Shown: positions 8,771 to 18,199, numbered from the stretch's first letter. The stretch: 64,000 nucleotides of DNA from Rhodospirillales bacterium (GCA_028281845.1 JANQJD010000008.1:310001-374000); one strand, 5' to 3'. A program made the numbers and translations. Notes: generated by a model from the sequence alone, not told the origin.

Positions 8771-9967
8771 ATGACGAGTACATGTGTTGCCTTGATTGTG
8801 GCGGCTGGTCGTGGACGTCGATTCGGTGAGGGGACCCCCAAACAGTATCTTGACATCGGTGGTCGACCAATGCTGCGGCATGCGCTGGCTACCTTTGCCG
8901 CCCACGTTGGAGTCAACGCAGTGCGAGTTGTGATTCACTCTGATGACCGTGAATTGTACGACATTGCTGCTACTGGCTTGAATCTGTTGGAACCAGTGAC
9001 AGGCGGTCCAACCCGTCAGGATTCTGTCCGTCTTGGTTTGGAAAGCTTGGCTGGTAGTGGCTATGACACGGTTCTGATCCATGACGGTGCTCGTCCCTTT
9101 GTCAATTACGGTACGATCACCCGGGTCATCACAGCGCTTGTCAAGAGTCCAGGGGCTCTTGCCGCCCTCCCAATTTACGATACCATCAAGAGGGCTATGG
9201 CAGACCCCGTGACCCGTGTCTTGTCCACCGTGGAACAGACAAACCTTTGGCAGGCACAGACTCCGCAGGGTTTTCACTTCTCTGATATTCTCGCGGCACA
9301 TCGTGCCGCGGCCGGCCATTCGTTGACAGACGATGCCGCTGTCGCTGAACGCGCCGGCTTACTGGTCCAGTTAGTGGAGGGTAGCAGAGAGAACTTCAAG
9401 ATTACGACTGCAGCTGATTTATCGCGAGCCCGTCGCCGCCACTACGAGGCCCCCGCTACGGTTCGGATAGGAAGTGGGTTTGATGTGCATGCTTTCGGCG
9501 CGACAGGAACAAGCATCTGTCTGTGCGGAATTCATATACCACATGATCGGACACTCGTTGGACACTCTGATGCTGATGTTGCTTTACATGCCCTCACAGA
9601 TGCTCTGCTCGGGGCCGTCGCCGCGGGAGATATTGGGCGTTTCTTCCCAGACTCTGATCTACAATGGCGTGGCAGAGAATCTGCCTTTTTCGTCCGGCAT
9701 GCCGTGAGCTTAGTCCGTGCACTTGGTGGTGAAGTCATTGCCGTGGACATCACTATTTTCTGTGAGTCTCCCAAGGTAGGACCATACAGACTAGCCATGG
9801 GTACACGCCTCGCAGAGATTCTCGATATTGCCGTTGAGCGTGTCAGTCTCAAGGCTACGACGACAGAAGGCCTAGGATTTGCAGGACGCCGCGAGGGCAT
9901 AGTAGCGCACGCCACAGTGACCGTTCATATTTCACCTTCTGTGCCATTCTCTGGCATGAGATGTTGA
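8771..9967 (+). CDS. ispDF: Bifunctional IspD/IspF, MEP isoprenoid pathway
   Basis: 398 residues from ATG 8771. The N-terminal half is 2-C-methyl-D-erythritol 4-phosphate cytidylyltransferase (AAGRGRRFG nucleotide loop, DGARPFV, TPQGF); the C-terminal half from about residue 235 is 2-C-methyl-D-erythritol 2,4-cyclodiphosphate synthase (GSGFDVHAF with the metal-binding Asp-x-His, GHSDADVALHALTDALLGA, FFPDSD, KATTTEGLGF). Both active-site sets look intact. ATG 8771 is preferred over GTG 8762 because GAGGGGAAG at 8752-8760 gives a better spacing. Fused IspDF is common in alphaproteobacteria. Confidence 0.96.
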   Translation: MTSTCVALIVAAGRGRRFGEGTPKQYLDIGGRPMLRHALATFAAHVGVNAVRVVIHSDDRELYDIAATGLNLLEPVTGGPTRQDSVRLGLESLAGSGYDTVLIHDGARPFVNYGTITRVITALVKSPGALAALPIYDTIKRAMADPVTRVLSTVEQTNLWQAQTPQGFHFSDILAAHRAAAGHSLTDDAAVAERAGLLVQLVEGSRENFKITTAADLSRARRRHYEAPATVRIGSGFDVHAFGATGTSICLCGIHIPHDRTLVGHSDADVALHALTDALLGAVAAGDIGRFFPDSDLQWRGRESAFFVRHAVSLVRALGGEVIAVDITIFCESPKVGPYRLAMGTRLAEILDIAVERVSLKATTTEGLGFAGRREGIVAHATVTVHISPSVPFSGMRC

Positions 9968-9992
9968 GTCCATCCCGGTCGCAGAAAGTTCT

Positions 9993-10340
9993 CTACTGGG
10001 GGGGCCGCATTGTCTGCAACTCAGCCTCTTGAGAGGAGAGGACGACTACGACATCACCGTCCATACCCATGCCAAGGACAGCTCGTGCCCGCTCCTCTAG
10101 GAGATCATAGTCTATACTACACGGCCGCAGGAGATGCACACGATTCTCCAGTACAGCATATTCTTTCTTCAGAAGAGTGAGGCAGGCCTGGGCTTTCTGG
10201 AGCTCATAGCGTATTTCCCACAGTGCAAGTAACCCTCTGTCTCCATAAACGAGAAAGTAAAGTAAATAAGCTACGATTCCCAGTCCTAAAAAAAAAGAGA
10301 GGAGTAGACGCGAGTAGAGAGGCACGGCTTTCAATTCCAC
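9993..10340 (-). CDS. ftsB: Septum formation initiator family protein (FtsB/DivIC-like)
   Basis: 115 residues: a short cytosolic N-terminus, one membrane helix at about 11-33 and a leucine/glutamate-rich periplasmic coiled coil (about 40-75) ending in an ERARAVLGM motif region. This is the layout of the small divisome proteins that link FtsQ, FtsL and later division proteins. It is convergent with ispDF with a 25-base gap. The pdhA/eno neighbours it often has in alphaproteobacteria are missing here. Confidence 0.78.
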   Translation of the reverse strand: MELKAVPLYSRLLLSFFLGLGIVAYLLYFLVYGDRGLLALWEIRYELQKAQACLTLLKKEYAVLENRVHLLRPCSIDYDLLEERARAVLGMGMDGDVVVVLSSQEAELQTMRPPQ

Positions 10341-10430
10341 GCAGTAAACATGTCTTCACCAATTTCAGTTGGCAAGTGTCTAACGTCTGATGTCCCGGGT
10401 ATTTTTTGCATTCCTTTCGCAGGATAGAGT

Positions 10431-10452
10431 CGGCTCAAGAACGCGTGAGCCG
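10431..10452. other. Inverted repeat upstream of ccr
   Basis: CGGCTCA and TGAGCCG flank an 8-base loop. It lies about 150 bases upstream of the crotonyl-CoA carboxylase/reductase start and about 90 bases upstream of ftsB. No T-tract follows, so a terminator is not supported; an operator is possible but unproven. Confidence 0.35.
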
Positions 10453-10602
10453 TTCAGAGCTTATATGGAAAAAGACTCTGAATTTCAAATGCGTCTGGAC
10501 GCTCCTTTTTCCTCCCAGCCGTTTAGAGGAAGCTGTTGCATTGCAGCCGTTCCTGGTTATGGTTGCAATCCACTATCAGCATGAAAGATGGAGAGGTGAC
10601 AG

Positions 10603-12366
10603 TTGACAAAAGCATTGTACGATATCGGTGAAGCCCCGCCACTCGGGGTCGTCCCGGAGAAGATGCATGCATGGCTCATCCGGCCAGAACGTTTTGGCGA
10701 ACCCATGCAGGCCTTTCAGAAGGAAGTTGTCCATGTCCCGACTCTCGCGGACGATGAAGTCCTCGTCTACGTCATGGCGGCTGGTGTCAATTACAACAAT
10801 GTATGGGCTGCCTTGGGCACACCTGTCGATGTGATTGCTGCCCGTAACAAGGCTGGCGAACGGGAGGTTTTCCATATTGGTGGCTCAGATGCATCCGGTA
10901 TTGTCTACAAGGTTGGTCAGAGTGTGACCAACTTTAAGGTTGGGGACGAAGTTGTCATTCATTGTGGGACGTATGCCAGCACTTGCCCAGCCGTTCAGGC
11001 AGGCATTGACCCCATGTACTCCCCCACTTTCCGTATTTGGGGATATGAAACAAACTGGGGTAGTTTTTCCCAATTTACCCGAGTCCAAGCGCATCAGTTG
11101 TGCCCCAAACCCCGGCATATGAACTGGGAATCTGCAGCTGCCTACATGCTCGTCGGCGCTACCGCTTACAGGATGTTGATGGGCTGGAGTGAGCATGCCA
11201 TCCGGAAAGATGATGTGGTCCTGATCTGGGGCGGCGCTGGCGGCCTTGGGTCCATGGCAATACAGATCTGTCGTTCCATCGGCGCCATACCAGTTGCTGT
11301 TGTCTCTGGGGAGGAAAAAGTTTCCTATTGCAAGAATCTCGGCGCTGTTGGTTGCATAGACCGCCGTCAATTTGACCACTGGGGTATGTTACCACACTGG
11401 AAGGATGCGGCCGGCTACAAGACATGGCTCAAGGGTGCACGAGCATTTGGTGCGGCCCTCTGGGAGGTTTTAGGTGAAAAACGCTCTCCGCGAGTCGTCT
11501 TTGAACATCCTGGTGAAAGCACCATTCCGACATCCCTTTTTGTTTGCGATACAGGCGGCATGGTTGTGATATGTGCCGGCACGAGTGGCTATAATGCTAC
11601 TGTAGACCTGCGTTATTTGTGGATGCGGCAAAAACGTTTCCAAGGCTCACATTTCGCTAACGATGTGCAATGTTATGCCTTGAATGATCTGGCTGTCAGA
11701 GGGTATATCGACCCATGCTTGTCGCGTGTTTTTTCTTACGACGAATTACCAATGGCCCATCAGCTGATGTTCGAGAACAAGCACCCACACGGGAACATGG
11801 CGGTTCTGGTCGGCGCCCAAGCGCTTGGCATGGGGGGCACCGCAGAGCCGCCAGCGGTTGCGGGTCAGCATATGTCTTTGCCGGCTGATGACAAACATGA
11901 CACGCCCCACCCTTATCCTCTTTCTGTTCCCCTGCCGGGGATTACAGCAGAGTCAACAGACTTAGCACCAGGAGTTGTCGAGGATGCGACTCCAGTGGTC
12001 GATGTCATGCGACTAGGTTTGATTTCCTGCGCACCGACGGATACGGTCGCTGCAGCCGTGTCCATGATGGTGGAACAAGATATACATGCTATAGTTGTTA
12101 TTGATGATAACATTGCTACTGGTGTAATATCACAGACAGACGTTGTACTCGCCCGTCAAGGACGTTCTGCAACGGAAGTCCGCAATCTCACCGTTCGCGA
12201 TGTCATGAGTAGCGGCTGTGTGACTTGCGATGTGAGCACGACGGTGACTGAAGCGATCAGCACCATGACCCGTTTGCGAATACATCGATTAGTTGTAACT
12301 AAGAATAAAATCCCCGTTGGAGTAATTTCCATGACAGATATTATCAACAGGCTGGTAGGGGCGTAA
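10603..12366 (+). CDS. ccr: Crotonyl-CoA carboxylase/reductase fused to a C-terminal CBS pair
   Basis: 587 residues. Residues 1-405 are a crotonyl-CoA carboxylase/reductase of the medium-chain dehydrogenase superfamily, which reduces crotonyl-CoA with NADPH and CO2 to ethylmalonyl-CoA. GVNYNN (about 62-66), GYET (147-150) and GSHFAN (348-353) supply the Asn, Glu and His expected around CO2; the nucleotide loop is WGGAGGLGS (209-217). After a 55-residue Pro/Ala-rich linker come two CBS repeats, beginning at DVMRLG (467) and DVMSSG (533). Start: an in-frame TGA at 10597-10599 leaves TTG 10603 as the first start, GGAGAGG lies upstream, and the [12 protein letters not shown]-terminus is conserved in the family. 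The CBS tail is unusual for this enzyme. Confidence 0.93.
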   Translation: MTKALYDIGEAPPLGVVPEKMHAWLIRPERFGEPMQAFQKEVVHVPTLADDEVLVYVMAAGVNYNNVWAALGTPVDVIAARNKAGEREVFHIGGSDASGIVYKVGQSVTNFKVGDEVVIHCGTYASTCPAVQAGIDPMYSPTFRIWGYETNWGSFSQFTRVQAHQLCPKPRHMNWESAAAYMLVGATAYRMLMGWSEHAIRKDDVVLIWGGAGGLGSMAIQICRSIGAIPVAVVSGEEKVSYCKNLGAVGCIDRRQFDHWGMLPHWKDAAGYKTWLKGARAFGAALWEVLGEKRSPRVVFEHPGESTIPTSLFVCDTGGMVVICAGTSGYNATVDLRYLWMRQKRFQGSHFANDVQCYALNDLAVRGYIDPCLSRVFSYDELPMAHQLMFENKHPHGNMAVLVGAQALGMGGTAEPPAVAGQHMSLPADDKHDTPHPYPLSVPLPGITAESTDLAPGVVEDATPVVDVMRLGLISCAPTDTVAAAVSMMVEQDIHAIVVIDDNIATGVISQTDVVLARQGRSATEVRNLTVRDVMSSGCVTCDVSTTVTEAISTMTRLRIHRLVVTKNKIPVGVISMTDIINRLVGA

Positions 12367-12493
12367 AGACAGCCTGGACGCGCGCCGCACTCTCGTCTGG
12401 CATTGCCCTACTGCCCTACGACAATTGTCAAGAAAGCGTCTAGGTCTCGATGGTTAGCTCTACAGTTACAGTGTCTGAACATGCTAGAGCTAA

Positions 12494-12520
12494 CACTTCG
12501 AGCCCAGCCCACTTCGAGCC
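12494..12520. repeat. 11-base direct repeat, period 16
   Basis: CACTTCGAGCC occurs at 12494-12504 and 12510-12520 in the gap between ccr and polA (convergent). Confidence 0.8.
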
Positions 12521-12594
12521 ATAAAATAAAGGTCTATCGTGGCGTTGGAAACAGCCATTTTTGCAATACATCCTCTCCGCCGGTGGTGAGTCTA

Positions 12595-14550
12595 TCAGTG
12601 GAGGTGGAGACTGGCCCAACTGCAGCCTGTGCCAATGTCCACGACAAGCGGCACTGACAAGGGAACGGCTCCCTCCATTACTGAACGAATCAAGGTGACG
12701 GTAGGACCAACTTCAGCAAGGGGCACTTCGAACACTAATTCATCGTGCACCTGTAAGAGCATGCGTGCCTTCAGACTGGCTGCTGCCAGAGCACCGGGCA
12801 AACGGACCATCGCATGCTTAATGATATCGGCAGCACCGCCCTGAATCGGGGCATTCATGGCCGCGCGTTCGGCAACGCCACGGTTGTGGGCATTGCGATC
12901 ATTGATTCCGAAAGCCAGACATTTGCGCCCCAGCAAGGTGGTCACAAAACCCTGTTTGCGCGCTTGTTGCTTGATTCTCTCCATGTAACTGTGGATTTCT
13001 GGATAGCGTTCGAAGTAAGCCTTAATAAATTGTCTTGTTTTCTCTTGAGGGAGGCGGAGCTGTGTTGCTAAGCCAAACGGCGATATACCATAGATGATGC
13101 CAAAGTTGATCGTCTTAGCCTGACGGCGAAGAAGCGGGTGAACATCATTGACGGGTATGTTAAAGATCATACTAGCAGTAAAAGTGTGAACATCAGCATT
13201 ATGACTGAAGGCCTCCTTCAAGGCTCTCACATCAGCGACATGGGCCAGTAGTCGCAGTTCTATCTGTGAGTAGTCTGCCGATAGTAACACATGACCAGGC
13301 GGTGCGATAAAGGCATGGCGGATGCGGAGACCATCTGCAGTACGGGCGGGGATATTCTGTAAGTTAGGATCTGTGGAGGAGAGACGTCCGGTCGCCGTTG
13401 CAGTTTGCATAAAAGACGTATGTACACGTCCTGTTTCTGTATTTCTGCGAACCAGAATGGCCTCTATATATGTGCTTCTGAGCTTCGCAAGCTGGCGCCA
13501 GTTCCGTACTAGTCTAGGGAGGGGATGCCCCTGCGCCGCTAGAATATCGAGAACAGTCGCGTCCGTGCCATACATGCTATTTTTTTTTGAGGATTTTTTC
13601 TTCCTTGGTAGACCCAGGTGTTCGAAAAGAATTGTGCCGAGTTGTCTCGGTGAGCTCACGTTAAAGCGCTGTCCGGCTAAATGATAGATATCCGTCTCTA
13701 ACGATTGCATGCGGAGAGAAAAATCGACAGAGAGTCTCTGCAGTGCTTTTGCGTCCACAAGAATGCCCGCTCGTTCCATCTCCCCAAGAATTGGAACGAG
13801 TGGTCGATCCATGTTTTCATGAACCGTGACCATCTTCTCTGTCAACAGCCGATTCCGGAACAGAATATGGAGACTATGGGCGAGAGCGGCTCCCTCGGCC
13901 GCGTATGCAGAGGCTTTGTCAAGAGGAACCCGGTTGAAAGGAATCTGTCTCTTCCCAGAGCCGCATATGGCTTTGTGGGAGGGAAGCATGACGCCTATAT
14001 ACTTCCTCGCTAGCTCTTCCAGACTGTGACTAGTACCAGAACCTTCTAACACATATGAGAGCACCATCGTATCATCAATAGGTGCTACAACAATTGGCCT
14101 GCCAAGCGCTTGGCAGCCAGCTTTATGAAAGACATGGAGGTCAAACTTGATATTGTGTCCTACTTTGAGCACGCTGCGGTTTTCTAATACTGAGTCCCGC
14201 AGCATTTCCAGGGCTTCTGCCATGGGAATCTGGAGCGGACTCTCTCTCGTCGGTGATGGCTGTTGAGGCTGTTGACTCAGCGGGATATAGCAGGCGTCCC
14301 CTGGAGCGACCGCTAGTGACACTCCGACAAGAGGGGCCGTGACTCGCTCAAGAGAATCTGTTTTTGAGCAAATTGCTACTTTTTTTGCAGTCCTTATTTT
14401 CGCTAACCATTGGTCAAGAGCCTCAAGGCTTTGCAGGAGACAAAATGAAAATATTCCCTTTTCAAGGGTTTTCATTTTAATAAAATTATTAAAAGTTGTT
14501 AAAACATTGAGATCTGAGAAGTTTTTCAAAACGATAAAGCAGACTGTCAA
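12595..14550 (-). CDS. polA: DNA polymerase I, exonuclease-like and polymerase domains (3' part of frameshifted polA)
   Basis: 651 codons covering the Klenow part. Polymerase motifs are intact: DYSQIELRLLAHV (A), RRQAKTINFGIIYGISPFG (B), QVHDELVFEVP (C). The 3'-5' exonuclease domain is degenerate: where E. coli has FDTET this has ICSKT (residues 60-64), so the two ExoI acids are Cys and Lys; ExoII keeps Asp in GHNIKFD; in ExoIII YAAED has become YAAEG (216-220). Proofreading is therefore very unlikely. The frame is one base off from the 5'-nuclease part; dropping one A from the run near 14527 would join them. No good ribosome site precedes an ATG here, so it needs frameshifting or weak reinitiation, or the gene is broken. 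Confidence 0.9.
   Translation of the reverse strand: MTVCFIVLKNFSDLNVLTTFNNFIKMKTLEKGIFSFCLLQSLEALDQWLAKIRTAKKVAICSKTDSLERVTAPLVGVSLAVAPGDACYIPLSQQPQQPSPTRESPLQIPMAEALEMLRDSVLENRSVLKVGHNIKFDLHVFHKAGCQALGRPIVVAPIDDTMVLSYVLEGSGTSHSLEELARKYIGVMLPSHKAICGSGKRQIPFNRVPLDKASAYAAEGAALAHSLHILFRNRLLTEKMVTVHENMDRPLVPILGEMERAGILVDAKALQRLSVDFSLRMQSLETDIYHLAGQRFNVSSPRQLGTILFEHLGLPRKKKSSKKNSMYGTDATVLDILAAQGHPLPRLVRNWRQLAKLRSTYIEAILVRRNTETGRVHTSFMQTATATGRLSSTDPNLQNIPARTADGLRIRHAFIAPPGHVLLSADYSQIELRLLAHVADVRALKEAFSHNADVHTFTASMIFNIPVNDVHPLLRRQAKTINFGIIYGISPFGLATQLRLPQEKTRQFIKAYFERYPEIHSYMERIKQQARKQGFVTTLLGRKCLAFGINDRNAHNRGVAERAAMNAPIQGGAADIIKHAMVRLPGALAAASLKARMLLQVHDELVFEVPLAEVGPTVTLIRSVMEGAVPLSVPLVVDIGTGCSWASLHLH
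14489..14550 (-). other. polA frameshift junction
   Basis: The two halves of polA overlap here with a one-base frame difference. Homopolymer runs (TTTT and AAAAA in the gene sense) and a very AT-rich linker follow. Removing one A after the codons for YRFE gives an uninterrupted reading through FSDLNVLTTF into the polymerase part. Confidence 0.8.
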
Positions 14551-15484
14551 AAGCCTGCGCCCGTAAAAAAGCCCGAACGGCCTCTGGATCCAGCGGCCGC
14601 CTTCTCAGAGCTGTCAGCGGCGTGACGACAGAAATATCATCTTTTAGTTGTGTCAGCGCCCGCGACAGACGGGCCCTCGCGGCATGAGAGAGTAGAATAC
14701 GACGCAGCCTCTCTTGAGGGATCTCGCCGACACGAGCGAGCAGACTCTCCAGGTCACCAAAGAATGTAATAAGAGCAGCGGCCCTCTTCACGCCGATACC
14801 CGGAACACCCGGTACATTGTCAACGGGGTCACCCGCGAGAGCTTGCACATCTGCCACCTGACAGGGAGCAACACCGAACGTCTTTCGTACTTGATCCGGT
14901 CCCATCGCACATTTCTTGAGCGGATCCCAGAGCACGATTCCATGTCTGACAAGTTGCATCAGATCTTTGTCTGCGGAAAAAATCGTCACATTGGCACCCT
15001 GAATCACGGCCTGACGGGCATAGGTCGCAATAAGATCGTCCGCTTCATAGCCAGCCTGCTCAACGCTCGCAATACTAAACGCCCGGATACCATCACGGAT
15101 GAGAGCCAATTGAGGCGCTAGAGACTCCGGCAGCGGTGGTCGATGCGCTTTATAGGCATGGTATAGGTCGTTGCGGAAGGTACGACGACCAGTATCTAAT
15201 ACCATAGCCATGGATTCTGCAGACTGTTCTTCTTTAAGTAACCGCATCAGCATAATGGTCATACCATACACAGCGTTTACTGGTACCCCGTCTGGACGAT
15301 AAAGGGGCGGGAATGCATGGAAGGCGCGTGCAATGTAACCTCCACCGTCGATCAGGATCACACGACGCGGTGGCCGAGTCTCCCCAAGGACGGGCGCAGC
15401 AGAACGTGACACAATTCTTTCTCTCTTTCTCACGCGCGCAGCATGCCTGCCTCTTGCCATGGATGGAGAGAGCGGACCATGCAT
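14489..15484 (-). CDS. polA: DNA polymerase I, 5'-nuclease domain (5' part of frameshifted polA)
   Basis: 331 codons: the structure-specific 5' nuclease (flap endonuclease) of PolA, which removes RNA primers and flaps. Seen: LIDGGGYIARAFHA, KAHRPPLPE, GYEADDLIATYA, SADKDLMQLV, GDPVDNVPGVPGIGVKRAA (helix-hairpin-helix), then FDSLLYRFEKLL and a stop at 14489. The reading overlaps the polymerase frame by 62 bases. The N-terminus before PRRVILIDG is about 40 residues longer than usual with no obvious Shine-Dalgarno, so the true start may be internal. If translated alone it could act as a separate nuclease. Confidence 0.9.
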   Translation of the reverse strand: MHGPLSPSMARGRHAARVRKRERIVSRSAAPVLGETRPPRRVILIDGGGYIARAFHAFPPLYRPDGVPVNAVYGMTIMLMRLLKEEQSAESMAMVLDTGRRTFRNDLYHAYKAHRPPLPESLAPQLALIRDGIRAFSIASVEQAGYEADDLIATYARQAVIQGANVTIFSADKDLMQLVRHGIVLWDPLKKCAMGPDQVRKTFGVAPCQVADVQALAGDPVDNVPGVPGIGVKRAAALITFFGDLESLLARVGEIPQERLRRILLSHAARARLSRALTQLKDDISVVTPLTALRRRPLDPEAVRAFLRAQAFDSLLYRFEKLLRSQCFNNF

Positions 15485-15590
15485 ACAGTCAGTGTTGTGT
15501 ACTGCACATTTGTAGCCTTTTTAGAAGGAAAAAAACCGTCATAGAGATTTTCTGGAGAGATTTGATGAGCAGTTGGAGTAGCGCCTGACA

Positions 15591-16094
15591 TTAAAATATC
15601 TGCCCACGGGACTGGCGCCCGACTACAGCCTTCGAGAATCTCCCCCCAGGAGGACGGCCATCTGGTCCATAGAGCAGAGCAGCCCGCCTTTGGAAGGCAG
15701 AGACCATCCGTTTAACTGCTTCGTTAAAAAGGGCTCCCACAATCTTTTGGAGCATTTTTGAGTGAAATTCAAAATCTACATAGAAATCTATTAACACTCC
15801 CCCATCATCCATTTGTTTAAAGACCCAATGGTTGTCCATGTATCGGAAGGGTCCTTCAGCATAGGCGACGTTAATACCATGAGGGCGATTCAGTTCGACT
15901 CGCGAGGTAAATTTCTCACGCACCATTTTGAAACCTATCATAAGATCAGCAACAATGATGTTTTCTTCTCGTCTACGGATACGAGCCCCCGTACACCAGG
16001 GCAGAAACTCCGGGTACTTTTCGATGTCCGCGACCATGTCGAAGATTTGCTCTGGCGTGTAAGGCATAGGCCTCTTTTCCGCATGAGTCGGCAT
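15591..16094 (-). CDS. START-fold ubiquinone-binding protein (COQ10/RatA family)
   Basis: 167 residues. Matches the Coq10/RatA polyketide-cyclase family: MPYTPEQIFDMVADIEKYPEFLPWC at the start (conserved YPEFLPWC), KFTSRVEL, and a C-terminal helix HSKMLQKIVGALFNEAVKRM. Homologues bind ubiquinone and support respiration; RatA of E. coli was described as a ribosome-association toxin, but the context (lipA 9 bases upstream) is the usual alphaproteobacterial one for the Coq10 role. The extra C-terminal 20 residues, rich in Gly and Arg, are not conserved. Start ATG 16094. Confidence 0.88.
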   Translation of the reverse strand: MPTHAEKRPMPYTPEQIFDMVADIEKYPEFLPWCTGARIRRREENIIVADLMIGFKMVREKFTSRVELNRPHGINVAYAEGPFRYMDNHWVFKQMDDGGVLIDFYVDFEFHSKMLQKIVGALFNEAVKRMVSAFQRRAALLYGPDGRPPGGRFSKAVVGRQSRGQIF

Positions 16095-16103
16095 GACGTC
16101 ACT

Positions 16104-17027
16104 TCAGCGCACGGCTGCCGCAGCAGCACGGGCATTACGCAGCGCTGCAAAGTCCCGTTCTGCATGATAGGAGGAACGTGTCAGAGGTGATGCAGCAACA
16201 ATAAGGAAGCCCTTCGCCCGTGCGAGGGCAGCATATTCGGCAAACTCTGCGGGCGTCACATATCTGTCCACAGCAGCATGTTTCACGGTTGGTTGAAGGT
16301 ACTGTCCTATTGTGAGGAAGTCTATACCCGTCGTTCTCAGGTCGTCCATCACCTGTGCGATCTCCTGCCTGCTTTCACCGAGACCAACCATGAGTCCAGA
16401 TTTTGTAAAGAGAGCTGGATTCATGGTTTTTGCCCGATCCAGCAACTTCAGGCTGAGAGCATAGCGTGCGCCTGGTCTGATGGCTGGATACAGTCGTGGA
16501 ACTGTCTCGATGTTGTGATTAAATACATCTGGCTGAGCACGTATCACAACATCGCCACTTCTTAGCTTCCCCCGAAAATCTGGCGTTAGGACTTCAATAG
16601 TAGTCGTAGGCATGCTGGCACGTACAGCGATGATCACCCTGGCAAAATGACCGGCACCACCATCCGCGAGATCATCACGATTCACAGAAGTTATCACAAT
16701 GTGCTGGAGTCCTAAGAATCTGACGGTGTTGGCGACTTCTGTTGGTTCATTGATATTGACGGGATCAGGCCGGCCTGTACGAATGTTGCAAAAAGCACAA
16801 GCGCGCGTACATGTAGATCCTAGTATCATAAAGGCAGCATGCCGGCGCTGCCAGCATTCACTCATGTTTGGGCAAGCGGCCTCTTCGCATACGGTATTCA
16901 GTCGATTCTCGCGTAGAAGAGAAGCCATCTCGCTCACGATGCGAGCCTTACGAGAAGTGGGAGCCATGGCCCGAATCCACATCGGCCTATCAGAGACTCC
17001 AGAACGCCAATCTGGTGCGTTACTCAT
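16104..17027 (-). CDS. lipA: Lipoyl synthase
   Basis: 307 residues. Radical SAM enzyme that inserts two sulfurs into protein-bound octanoyl groups to make lipoyl cofactors of 2-oxoacid dehydrogenases. The auxiliary cluster cysteines are C47, C52 and C58 ([12 protein letters not shown]) and the radical SAM cysteines are C73, C77 and C80 (CTRACAFC). Substrate-loop and C-terminal motifs [12 protein letters not shown] are intact. It is followed by the COQ10-like gene and preceded, after 55 bases, by pncC on the same strand. Confidence 0.97.
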   Translation of the reverse strand: MSNAPDWRSGVSDRPMWIRAMAPTSRKARIVSEMASLLRENRLNTVCEEAACPNMSECWQRRHAAFMILGSTCTRACAFCNIRTGRPDPVNINEPTEVANTVRFLGLQHIVITSVNRDDLADGGAGHFARVIIAVRASMPTTTIEVLTPDFRGKLRSGDVVIRAQPDVFNHNIETVPRLYPAIRPGARYALSLKLLDRAKTMNPALFTKSGLMVGLGESRQEIAQVMDDLRTTGIDFLTIGQYLQPTVKHAAVDRYVTPAEFAEYAALARAKGFLIVAASPLTRSSYHAERDFAALRNARAAAAAVR

Positions 17028-17082
17028 GAGATTGCGTGACTCGCTCGATAAACGTGTCTTTCAGACGAACGCATGCACTGCA

Positions 17083-17628
17083 CTATATTGAAAGTAATGT
17101 ACTTGTACTGTTTGATGTTGCAAGTGCGGATAGCATAGTCAGAGCAATGGCAGTGGTTGCCAACCGCACCTCTGTTCGCTCTCCTTGGCAAAGGATCTGC
17201 TGATGAATCCGGCTCATTCCACGCCGTGCCGCAGCGAGATGTACTAAACCCACTGGTCGTTCTTGTGAACCGCCATCTGGCCCAGCAATGCCTGTGACGC
17301 CAATAGCGAGCGAGACGTCTGGACAACGGGTGAAGACACCTGTGACCATGGCACAGGCAACAGCCTTACTAACGGCGCCATGATTCTGCAGAAGTTTTTC
17401 TGCCACACCCAGGACTTCAAGCTTTGCCGCATTGGAATAGGTAATGAATCCACGTTCGACAACACTGGACGCCCCTGGAATCTCTGTGAGAAGGGCAAAA
17501 ATGAGACCCCCCGTACAAGATTCAGCGGTTGCTAGCTTCAGTCTGGCTTTCTGACAGCTTTTCAGCAAGTCTACAGCCTGTGCGACTAACTCAGTAGGAA
17601 AAAGAGCCATACTGTATTTTGTACACAT
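17083..17628 (-). CDS. pncC: Nicotinamide-nucleotide amidohydrolase (CinA C-terminal family)
   Basis: 181 residues, the stand-alone CinA C-terminal domain that deamidates NMN to nicotinate mononucleotide. Seen: AESCTGGLIFALLTEIPGASSVVERGFITYSN, GAVSKAVACAMV and AIGVTGIAGPDGG in separate stretches, the conserved Ser/Lys region included. Starts at ATG 17628 or at the ATG six codons later. Neighbouring lipA and the nearby ispDF fit the usual alphaproteobacterial order. Confidence 0.92.
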   Translation of the reverse strand: MCTKYSMALFPTELVAQAVDLLKSCQKARLKLATAESCTGGLIFALLTEIPGASSVVERGFITYSNAAKLEVLGVAEKLLQNHGAVSKAVACAMVTGVFTRCPDVSLAIGVTGIAGPDGGSQERPVGLVHLAAARRGMSRIHQQILCQGERTEVRLATTAIALTMLSALATSNSTSTLLSI

Positions 17629-17878
17629 CCTCTATCCAGTTGTGCAACTTTTTGTTTGTGCACATTGTACCAAGATTCTTGGAAAAGGAGATAGGGGGCA
17701 GAGGATATCATGCCATGGTGCCGTGAGGATGAGGCCACGGCACTCACGTCCCCCACGCACCCACGTCACCATTGACAGGACATCTTGTAGACGTTTACCT
17801 TACCATTTTCTTCTTATACAGGTCGCCGTGTGAGTAGAGGGTGTTGCATGCGTTCACCCATTGTATGGGGACGGTGTT

Positions 17879-18199
17879 ATGTTTGCAGTGATTAAGACCG
17901 GCGGTAAGCAGTACAAGGTCACCAGAGGTGCTGTGGTGGCTGTTGAGAAGCTCTTTGGGGAGCCGGGTTCAGCTGTTGCCTTTAGTCATGTGGTCATGAT
18001 GAATGAGACAGTGGGCCAGCCCTCCGTGCCCGGGGTTTCTGTGATGGGCGAAATTGTGCGTCAGTTTAAAGGTGACAAGATTATAGTTTTCAAAAAACGG
18101 CGCCGGAAGAACTCCCGTCGCAGAAAAGGGCATCGGCAAGCTCTGACTCTTGTGAGAATTACGGATTTTGTGGTGGGGGAGAATCCTTTGGTGGAATAA
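17879..18199 (+). CDS. rplU: 50S ribosomal protein L21
   Basis: 106 residues from ATG 17879 (MFAVIKTGGKQYKV, the universal start of L21); an earlier in-frame start would add six residues not found in the family. The KKRRRKNSRRRKGHRQ segment is the typical basic loop. First gene of rplU-rpmA-obgE-proB. The 250-base leader (17629-17878) should hold the operon promoter; a TATACA-like -10 stands near 17816 without a good -35. Confidence 0.97.
   Translation: MFAVIKTGGKQYKVTRGAVVAVEKLFGEPGSAVAFSHVVMMNETVGQPSVPGVSVMGEIVRQFKGDKIIVFKKRRRKNSRRRKGHRQALTLVRITDFVVGENPLVE

Noticed and set aside
8570..9319. Long reading frame on the minus strand over ispDF
   Set aside because: Its translation has no recognisable family features and it is antisense to an intact, conserved gene.
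10341..10602. Small gene between ftsB and ccr
   Set aside because: Short frames exist but encode no recognisable domain and lack a ribosome site.
14489..14550. Programmed ribosomal frameshift in polA
   Set aside because: A short A run exists but there is no strong slippery heptamer, stimulatory hairpin or upstream Shine-Dalgarno-like element, so I keep a mutation or natural split as the default.
15591..16094. RatA toxin of a toxin-antitoxin pair
   Set aside because: Family naming only; placement next to lipA and sequence pattern fit the COQ10-type respiratory role, and there is no partner antitoxin gene.
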